A DNA stretch of 50,053 bases from Candidatus Tharpella sp. Lineage in GTDB: Bacteria; Desulfobacterota; Anaeroferrophillalia; Anaeroferrophillales; Tharpellaceae. A program made the position numbers and the translations under genes. The notes beneath the pieces were generated by a model. The model had not been told where the DNA came from. It searched no databases and saw only the letters and a program-made list of their open reading frames with translations. The stretch spans positions 1 to 50,053 of the forward strand of contig JAGHAQ010000041.1 in NCBI GenBank assembly GCA_021161425.1, given 5' to 3'. Shown here piece after piece: positions 45,101 to 50,053 of the stretch. Every line of letters begins with the position of its first letter. The first letter of the stretch is position 1.

Positions 45101-46750
45101 AAGATCAAGACAGTTCTCAAGGGTTGTTTGGAACGGGAAACAGTTTTCAAAGGACTTTCAAGCTGGGAACCGTTAAAAAACATACTGACAGATCCAGGCT
45201 CTACAATTTCTGAATATACATACAATGTCGCAAGAAAGATTACATCAGATATAGGTCTAACAACTGATCAATGGCGTTTCGTACACCTTGATGATCTACT
45301 TAATGACTTCACATCAAGTGGCGGAGAACTAACACCTGAAGCGGCAACCGTGCTTGGAGGAACGCTCAACCATAGAAGCTTAGATCAGGATGAATTTAAG
45401 AAGGAAAAAGAGCAAATCATCAGGGCGTTAAGATCTTTTTCCTTCAAAGCCTTGGACGGTTCTCGGCAGCCATCCAGTAAGCTTCTGTTTCAAAACACTC
45501 ATAAGCGGGCAAATCCCGATGAAGCAAAGCGGGCGGCCTTTGCCCCGGACAGATATATTCTGTCTCCTGAATATGAAGCCAACTGTCTGGATCTCTTTTT
45601 TATCTGTCGCGAGAAGATCGCTATTCCGGCAGATGAAATGGTAACCTGGTTGCTTGACGCCTCGAACGATACAAAGAGAGAAAAAGGATTGAGCTATCTG
45701 CTGGAAGGTGAACATGGAAGAAGTACGGCAAAATCTTTGAGAGGACGCGGTTTACGTGGTACGTGGTTAGACGAGCTAAGTCCGACATCAACACTTCTCG
45801 CAGACTGGGCAGCAGATGATCGTATTGATCTGATTTGCAGAGATCTCAAATCGACAGATGAACTTCGCCAATTTGAATTTTCGGATGAAGAAGATTACTC
45901 TTTACTCGAAAATGAATTAGGCGGATATGCCCCCAAAGAGGTTTTACAGAAAATTTATTGCTGGTGGGCTGCCAACAAAAGTAAATATCTGTTCAAATAT
46001 GAACGCAAAACATATCCTGCAAATATCTCCATTACCTTCTTAGAAGATGATGTTGGCCGCATCGACAGAAAATCATGGTTGACATTGTTCAGTCTCTCCC
46101 ACTTTCATACAATTGGTCGCCAGAGAGACGTACAGCATAAAGGTTTTATTGATAAGTGTATAAGTAGGGGGTGGTGGGATACTTTTTCTAAAGAGCAACC
46201 AGATGAGAGATCTGATGAATGGATGAAGGTTTTGGAAGATTATATCAATGAACAGGTTGATGTAAGCGAGTATGAACTCTGGATGAATCATTTTCCAGCT
46301 ATCTATAAATTTGCTCGGTGGATGGAAGACTATAAAGAGGCATTTCTTTGTATCGAACGTATGGACACTTTAGATTCAAATACAATCGCTGGGATATTAA
46401 GGCCAAAAACAAATACCCAATTTCAGGGTGGCGGAATAAATGCCCCACCCAATGAAAAAAGTTTGGGAATCGGAGTGTGTTTTGTCCTGCGTGAACTAAA
46501 AAGAAAAAAAATCATTAATAATGACCTGGTTATCCCATACTGCTATGTCCCGACCAAAAGTATTCGGGATTTTTGTAACTTACTTGGCTGTAACGTGCTA
46601 TCGGAAAATGGCGGAATTTATAATTCCAAAAAGATTTATGATTTTCTTTACCAGCATTTAGATGAACAAGCTACATTCCTTGATTGTTACGATATACCAT
46701 TACGATTTGTAGCAAATGACCCCGATCTCCTTAAATCAATTTTGAATTAG
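39194..46750 (+). CDS. Giant protein with two GHKL (Hsp90/sacsin-like) ATPase domains
   Basis: 2518 residues, much the longest gene here. An N-terminal sacsin-type GHKL ATPase has FQVLKEIIQNADDAG (Asn/Asp for ATP and Mg, residues about 27-41), FLNDGTFSDSD and SIGKFGLGMKSVFHFCEAF (about 99-117). A second full set appears near the middle: IPFELFQNADDS (about 1575-1586), FLILDDGKSM and VTGKFGLGFKSVLL (about 1662-1675). The rest, over 1500 residues, shows no domain I can name. The ATG overlaps the preceding stop (TAATG) and AGGGGG lies 8 nt upstream, so it is coupled to the helicase. The gene looks AT-richer than the metabolic part. GHKL ATPases beside SNF2 helicases and methylases are known from restriction-type clusters; the exact role is unknown. 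Confidence 0.88.
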   Translation: MAGFLQDPISIINLISDNLRDRYSRFQVLKEIIQNADDAGKGNLNIHLEYGIVNGLSSAEHPLLQGPALFFLNDGTFSDSDEKAIRSFGLNQKAEDAASIGKFGLGMKSVFHFCEAFFFLAQDNNKSYSNILNPWSGSDDFKSVHEDWEGFTKSDAELIRNRLTRVFDNLEEKRESYFLIWLPLRMRKHLQVDETEVGSIVSEFPGDDARQLAFLDENILPQKLAALLPLLRCLEGIRYWREQETGDLEPAFHILLKDYSARIKGFKEENCSFSFSGEVEYFVGNDKPSLQSYHGKESFLQSKTLSSLKKSDLWPKSYVRDENGISQEAPDKAKPHCAVFFSRSPTIQKSELRLRWAVFLPVKAGEENIQCKGDISFRLFLHGYFFVDAGRTDIDGLQDNSSSITLNGQLKNEADLRKTWNIYLAEKGILRLILPALGEFTRKSRLSFLEIYNLCTALKETNLFCEKRELICNSYQWLCTITPTKQVWKLVPRDKKILPLPTPPKSVSERPWQTFTKLQHLDNDVVFILTNVPHLMCSRLPQWDETDLEIFLDSTVVKNFNDQGRLEYMLDFLFSNGVRPFLKLPSLQNKLQELLRQAFIEFGDDLRQYRQKIHQYVSLILPERRYVINNVDQKIFCQLQKSRTDCLVLNNYFDATENPGKADLSYEDSLKLFHQLNDLILKYSNTEDQEIVNSCRVIIRKILQSIKEEDRHRLLNSSATTLKLLEGYDCQNDTLKSLSAEEIRKCMNDGLLFIYSSGINDRQKHGLAPKLQKVVKGRVLLIPSETGKLLFGSNHSLLPCHSNSILNCLGSREQRLQSIENRLNLLADVAGADLLSEQRVRGLRYLLHGTEDRFYDCSTLWVSGHEQSPVWIKLWQQVKETEKDNWNLLERTLVGKIPSDKWTDLSIREIKPEGILGELRNKGTDVLTGNLFNLDERNAVLKELISDEQLWKQLPFHETVSGCLVSITEKSYLETGIYLPDELQDHVNIIKPSDDFTISRQQRDWLIPLSKQDVIKTALKYDQAVNFWQLIMDNLEHPSLDADLNYLLRNAAWIPDVNYNPVKPSEVIYLESMQDEVDRLLVAARNIFWSPSKLHKKVQNHPSFAMLKESYFAKDHEGLEQFGLLLGETEEYHIGNFGKGDNFKRVLTVCSRIPLNLNLPGWTLLSNASKIYSLDIIEEHLLPEMLKTVSMGKIFNTLKWLQNEHVRTGQSEKKNVLVAFNAYLSAFVNEGGSNQDLFQFHLLNHEERWKPTNQLCVEVQGVSEAFLLDSVQRKILSKIIFSGDQHFQNNVIQLNARIDDTKESPKHIKQYFSLWKGLVADEVICAFITLLGDDTEICSLAKQYQGRHSVDWIRHEIPWNPSNYWSISKQEAFAKHRVVVKIHDDTVVKTYSIRGDKIELPVSKNIDSLFINCVFGLSAGSYRVSKFNLRNFHPGEKTSAELTKLLKSSAEIILKGAFKQENYNLDLLWQKLDKSEQLDIKVAQSLILNHMPFYLRQLGIHKHPILQNLLHQWHDACCRQEEYYDSPNKRQKYEDEKRMHLQKIRDLLLNDGAAQKIVLNAVRAKIKDFQYTPASIPFELFQNADDSMAELVEIKSHQNTVPRNVKRFLILDDGKSMTFIHWGRAINADGGAGFPGRKRGFHYDLEKMLVLSSSDKSENNRVTGKFGLGFKSVLLASDKPKLISGRLSVEIIAGLCPILLKNTGELRQKLHEHSPSKQYQGTLVEMPLTEASSLDVMAFFPDLAGIMTIFAKQIRQIDIHGKQSHSWEWIPDIIPLSDTTCLEIGELSLPGSSRQKELLLYFRIDKSGVLVALGPKGFRPLPNELPAVWVVAPTGGQGPGFSINGSFELDAGRANLSSSSAGNQEMAKNLGQSFGKLLSELYNLTEDQNQWEGIKGKCRLEKDLTPYLFWSSLWEVLGRGLSFTGGNEAVRLVITQVLTEESGLGYLLRHSDAMPNGLWGKFQALTNPKKIKTVLKGCLERETVFKGLSSWEPLKNILTDPGSTISEYTYNVARKITSDIGLTTDQWRFVHLDDLLNDFTSSGGELTPEAATVLGGTLNHRSLDQDEFKKEKEQIIRALRSFSFKALDGSRQPSSKLLFQNTHKRANPDEAKRAAFAPDRYILSPEYEANCLDLFFICREKIAIPADEMVTWLLDASNDTKREKGLSYLLEGEHGRSTAKSLRGRGLRGTWLDELSPTSTLLADWAADDRIDLICRDLKSTDELRQFEFSDEEDYSLLENELGGYAPKEVLQKIYCWWAANKSKYLFKYERKTYPANISITFLEDDVGRIDRKSWLTLFSLSHFHTIGRQRDVQHKGFIDKCISRGWWDTFSKEQPDERSDEWMKVLEDYINEQVDVSEYELWMNHFPAIYKFARWMEDYKEAFLCIERMDTLDSNTIAGILRPKTNTQFQGGGINAPPNEKSLGIGVCFVLRELKRKKIINNDLVIPYCYVPTKSIRDFCNLLGCNVLSENGGIYNSKKIYDFLYQHLDEQATFLDCYDIPLRFVANDPDLLKSILN

Positions 46751-46759
46751 AGAGAAATT

Positions 46760-49429
46760 ATGCTTAAATTTTCCGCCGGACAAACCGTCTTTCATACTCA
46801 ATTCGGTACCGGACATGTTGAGTTCAATAAAGAAGAAACAGTTATTGTTCGCTTCGATCATGGTTTGGAAGAGTGTATTGCCGGGTCGCTGGAAATAAAG
46901 TCAGATATTGCTGAAAACATTGACAGAGGGAAGCTTTCATCGCCTACTGAAACGGCCTCCCGCGTTTTAGCTGAAGCTATTATTTCGGTAAATGATAATT
47001 GGGGGGTTTTTTCAAAATCAAGAATTGCCCTGCTTCCCCATCAGCTTTGGGTTTGTCACCGAGTTCTTCGGCAATGGCCGGCTCATTATCTGGTTGCTGA
47101 TGACGTCGGGCTTGGCAAAACCATTGAAGCTGGCCTTATTTTATGGCCTTTGTTGGCAAAAGGGCTGGTCAAACGTCTTCTGGTTATAAGCCCAGCCTCA
47201 CTGGTCGAACAGTGGCAATTTAGATTACGGGATATGTTTGATATCCGTCTAACCCGTTATCTTCCTGAGGCGGATACCGCCCGTTCAGATTTCTGGAACA
47301 CTCAAAACCAGATTGTTGTCTCTCTACAAACCCTGCGGGATGATCACAAGGGCCGTCATCAACGCCTGCTTGAGGCCGAGCCCTGGGATCTGCTTATTGT
47401 CGATGAGGCCCATCATCTAAATGCAGACAAAGATTCCGGAGCTACCCTGGGTTATCGCCTGGTAGATAATCTGGTTCGAAAAAATCTGACCAAATCCAGA
47501 ATATTTTTCACCGGCACACCCCATAAAGGCAAAGATTTCGGTTTCTTTGCCCTTCTGAAATTATTGCGACCTGATCGGTTCTCTCCAAACAAACCAATAC
47601 ATCAACAACTTCCCCACCTTCGTGACGTAATTATCCGCAATAATAAACAGAACGTTACGGACATGGAAGGTAAAAAGATTTTCAAACCGATAACGGTAAG
47701 CTCTGAAACCTATTCTTACACCGAAGAAGAAACATCCTTTTATAATATTTTAACAGACTTCATCACTTCAGGGAAAACATACGCTTCCTCCCTTTCCAGC
47801 AATGATCAGCGGGCGGTTATGCTTGTCTTAATCTCCATGCAAAAGCTTGCCTCAAGTTCAGTTGCCGCAATCAGAAAAGCTTTAACCGGACGCCTGTCAC
47901 GCTTAAAAGAAGCGGGTAACAATTTGCAACAGGCCCAGAAACGACAACAGGTTATCCGAGAAATTTTATCCCGTGCTGACGAATCAACCGTTTCATCTTT
48001 GACCGACGAATTGCAGAAACAAGATGAACTGGTTGCCGGATTATCATCGTCCCTGCCGTTGATGAAAGATGAAATCCCCTTATTGGAAATATTAGTAGAC
48101 GCAGCTGACAACATAACATACGAAACAAAAATCAAGAAAATTATCGAAATACTTGAAACTCGCTACCGTAATCGCGCAGTTCTTTTATTTACAGAATATA
48201 AAGCAACCCAGGCATTGTTGATGTCTGAACTAATGCAAAAGTTCGGCGATAATAGCGTTACTTTCATTAACGGTGACCATAGAGCTGAGAATGTAGCTGG
48301 TTCTGACGGTAAACTTCGGACAATCTCTCTCAAAAGAAATGACGCAGCCGATCTCTTCAATGATGGCAAGGTTCGTTTTCTGGTCTCTACTGAGGCCGCT
48401 GGTGAAGGTATTGACCTTCAGGAATCATGTTTTTCTCTTATTCATGTTGATCTGCCATGGAACCCGATGCGGCTTCATCAACGTGTAGGCCGTTTGAACC
48501 GGTATGGTCAAAAACATCCGGTTGAAGTCATTAACTTGCGTAATCCAGACACGGTTGAATCCCGTATCTGGGACAAATTGAATGAAAAAATCAGTAGCAT
48601 CATGCAGGCCCTGGGCAGTGCTATGGATGAACCTGAAGATCTGTTGCAACTGGTTTTAGGAATGGCGTCCCCTTCTTTATTTACAGAGCTTTTTACAGAT
48701 GGAGCAACTGTTCCGGCCGACCGGTTGGACAACTGGTTTGACACCAAGTCAAAAACATTCGGTGGAAATGATGCTATTGAAACCGTCCAGAACCTGATTG
48801 GCAACTGTTCCCGATTCGACTACCAGGATCTCAAAAGAATCCCAAAAAAAGACCTCGAAGACCTCCAACCTTTTTTTGAAACCATGCTCCTTTTGAACAA
48901 ACGGCGAGTATTACATGAGGATTCAGGTTTGTTATTTAAAACCCCGGATGAATGGTTGAAAGATGCCGGAGTCAGAAGGCGTTATGAAGACTTGGTTTTT
49001 TCTCGAGACTTAAAAGGGAAAGATGCGGCTCTGCGAGTTGTCGGCGTGGGACATAAAGTGTTTGATCAAGCTTTAATGCAAGCCGGCGGATACGATGCCT
49101 GCCTCACACAATTTTCCGACCTAGAAGAGCCATTGGTAATCTTTAAAATATTTGACCGAGTCACGTCCCAGGATGGTAATGTTCGACAAGTTATAATCGG
49201 CATTAAGGGTAATAAAGATGAAATATTGCAGGATTGGCAGCTGATAGATCTGATAAATCAATTGTTAAAGTCAAAAAAACCAAGTTCTGAAAGTGAAAAT
49301 CGTCTCGAATCACAGGCATTACATAGTATTATTAAAAACTCAGAAAATACCCTCAAGCAGCATATAGAAAGTTTGAATCTTCCCTTTAGCGTACCTGAGA
49401 TTAAACCTTTGGCCCTGTTCATACCTTAA
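46760..49429 (+). CDS. SNF2/RapA-like helicase with tudor-like N-terminus (DrmD-like)
   Basis: An 889-residue protein. Residues 1-40 (VFHTQFGTGHVEF...VIVRFDHGLEE) form a small beta-barrel of the CarD/tudor-like kind. The SNF2 motor follows: DDVGLGKT (114-121), LLIVDEAHHL (211-220), FFTGTPHKG, then LLFTEYKATQ, VSTEAAGEGIDLQ and LHQRVGRLNRYGQ in the second lobe. This order matches DISARM DrmD and other restriction-linked SNF2 proteins. It starts 9 nt after the giant ATPase gene (ribosome site AGAGA) and is followed after 35 nt by a methyltransferase-like gene. The two helicases in this island are different proteins, not copies. Confidence 0.9.
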   Translation: MLKFSAGQTVFHTQFGTGHVEFNKEETVIVRFDHGLEECIAGSLEIKSDIAENIDRGKLSSPTETASRVLAEAIISVNDNWGVFSKSRIALLPHQLWVCHRVLRQWPAHYLVADDVGLGKTIEAGLILWPLLAKGLVKRLLVISPASLVEQWQFRLRDMFDIRLTRYLPEADTARSDFWNTQNQIVVSLQTLRDDHKGRHQRLLEAEPWDLLIVDEAHHLNADKDSGATLGYRLVDNLVRKNLTKSRIFFTGTPHKGKDFGFFALLKLLRPDRFSPNKPIHQQLPHLRDVIIRNNKQNVTDMEGKKIFKPITVSSETYSYTEEETSFYNILTDFITSGKTYASSLSSNDQRAVMLVLISMQKLASSSVAAIRKALTGRLSRLKEAGNNLQQAQKRQQVIREILSRADESTVSSLTDELQKQDELVAGLSSSLPLMKDEIPLLEILVDAADNITYETKIKKIIEILETRYRNRAVLLFTEYKATQALLMSELMQKFGDNSVTFINGDHRAENVAGSDGKLRTISLKRNDAADLFNDGKVRFLVSTEAAGEGIDLQESCFSLIHVDLPWNPMRLHQRVGRLNRYGQKHPVEVINLRNPDTVESRIWDKLNEKISSIMQALGSAMDEPEDLLQLVLGMASPSLFTELFTDGATVPADRLDNWFDTKSKTFGGNDAIETVQNLIGNCSRFDYQDLKRIPKKDLEDLQPFFETMLLLNKRRVLHEDSGLLFKTPDEWLKDAGVRRRYEDLVFSRDLKGKDAALRVVGVGHKVFDQALMQAGGYDACLTQFSDLEEPLVIFKIFDRVTSQDGNVRQVIIGIKGNKDEILQDWQLIDLINQLLKSKKPSSESENRLESQALHSIIKNSENTLKQHIESLNLPFSVPEIKPLALFIP

Positions 49430-49464
49430 AATCAGGGCGAATCAATTATTTATAGTTGAAAATT

Positions 49465-50053
49465 ATGGCCATCGATATTACCGGCATCAACAACGAGAAC
49501 GAGTTTTACACCCATCATTATCTCTCCGCTATCCTGGAAAATGATTTGAAGGATGTCTTTGCGGAGTGGAAACGGCGGGATGAAAAGGATGGGGTTGTCC
49601 AACCTTATGTAACTCTCAGAAGTTTGCGAAAAAGTTTTTTCGTCACCCAAGACCTTCTCAGCCGAGAGCGAAAAAACCGTGAGCGGCTTGCGCTGCAAAA
49701 AGATTTACTGGCCGGGTTTCTCTCCGCTCTGGGTTATGAATGGCAAAATGAACTGGTCACTATGGATGATGGTTCTGTTATTCCTTTAATTGGCGGTATC
49801 AATAAAGCCGATGGCTCGCCAGATCTGTGGATTATTCAGGCCCTGGATATTTTTGCTGAGGAGGCTGATCCTCTGGAATTGCGGCTCGTTCCTGAACAAT
49901 ATCCAGACGGTGTTGAAGCAGAGAAGGTTCTTGATCTCCCTTTTACCGAGATTATCAGCAAAAATATCTTCAGCCGCAGTGAACCTCCCCGCTGGTTGAT
50001 TCTTATCAGCAGCACCCAACTTCTTCTCATTGACCGAACCAAATGGAATGAGA
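49465..50053 (+). CDS. N-terminus of a putative Eco57I-type DNA methyltransferase, cut by the window edge
   Basis: An open frame from ATG 49465 to the last base (196 codons) with no stop. It begins MAIDITGINNENEFYTHHYLSAILE and contains LRKSFFVTQDLLSRERKN, LAGFLSALGYEWQ, GSPDLWIIQALD, and RSEPPRWLILISSTQLLLIDRTKW. This wording resembles the N-terminal region of large adenine-specific methyltransferases that follow SNF2 helicases in restriction-type clusters. The catalytic NPPY motif would lie outside the window, so the assignment is provisional. It is in the same operon as the helicases and the GHKL protein. Confidence 0.65.
   Translation, partial: MAIDITGINNENEFYTHHYLSAILENDLKDVFAEWKRRDEKDGVVQPYVTLRSLRKSFFVTQDLLSRERKNRERLALQKDLLAGFLSALGYEWQNELVTMDDGSVIPLIGGINKADGSPDLWIIQALDIFAEEADPLELRLVPEQYPDGVEAEKVLDLPFTEIISKNIFSRSEPPRWLILISSTQLLLIDRTKWNE

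Noticed and set aside
1-50053. CRISPR arrays, tRNA or rRNA genes, insertion sequences
   Set aside because: No regularly spaced repeats, cloverleaf-like segments, rRNA-like stretches or transposase-like proteins were recognised on either strand.

Overview
The window looks like a chromosomal segment of an anaerobic Gram-negative bacterium, most likely a Desulfobacterota/deltaproteobacterial-type organism. It has an LPS gene (lpxC), multiheme c-type cytochromes, several ferredoxin-dependent 2-oxoacid oxidoreductases, an ETF-linked beta-oxidation cluster and a B12-dependent acyl-CoA mutase. Taxonomy is inferred from this gene content only.

Layout. 0-5.7 kb: the tail of gatB, lpxC, a convergent acetoacetyl-CoA synthetase, and a chemoreceptor followed by a broken hemerythrin remnant. 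5.98-13.56 kb: a tightly packed respiratory operon. It encodes an EMO-type (ETF:menaquinone oxidoreductase) membrane Fe-S/heme protein, a heptaheme cytochrome, a four-cluster Fe-S protein, an NrfD-type membrane subunit, a molybdopterin-oxidoreductase-like catalytic subunit and a small anchored multiheme cytochrome. The middle four resemble Qrc/Psr-type complexes. 13.66-21.36 kb: a CaiB/racemase-like gene, two thiolases, 3-hydroxyacyl-CoA dehydrogenase, short-chain acyl-CoA dehydrogenase and EtfBA. 21.6-25 kb: a second acyl-CoA dehydrogenase and a two-subunit B12 mutase with the active-site residues of isobutyryl-CoA mutase (Phe/Gln) rather than methylmalonyl-CoA mutase (Tyr/Arg). 25.26-29.73 kb: a four-subunit VOR-like 2-oxoacid:ferredoxin oxidoreductase, a double-ACT protein and a DapL-like aminotransferase. 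29.76-31.57 kb: a secreted protein of unknown function and an amidohydrolase. 31.78-36.04 kb (minus strand): a second 2-oxoacid (pyruvate-type) oxidoreductase whose delta ferredoxin is fused to a GltD-like flavoprotein.

A working picture of the metabolic part: amino or short fatty acids are converted to acyl-CoAs (VOR, AACS). The mutase can interconvert isobutyryl- and butyryl-CoA, and beta-oxidation yields acetyl-CoA. Electrons pass from acyl-CoA dehydrogenases to ETF, then EMO, menaquinone and the Qrc-like complex with its periplasmic cytochromes. A shared 16-bp imperfect palindrome lies upstream of the AACS gene, the CaiB-like gene and the second acyl-CoA dehydrogenase, and may be a common operator.

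36.3-50.05 kb: a different kind of region, on the plus strand with its own sigma70-like promoter. It holds an SNF2-type helicase split by a frameshift, a giant 2518-residue protein with two separate GHKL (Hsp90/sacsin-like) ATPase modules, a second SNF2/RapA-like helicase with a tudor-like N-terminus, and the start of a gene resembling Eco57I-type DNA methyltransferases. This has the make-up of a DNA restriction/defence island and is the best candidate here for a poorly described system. It runs off the right edge. No tRNA, rRNA, CRISPR array, integrase or transposase was seen.
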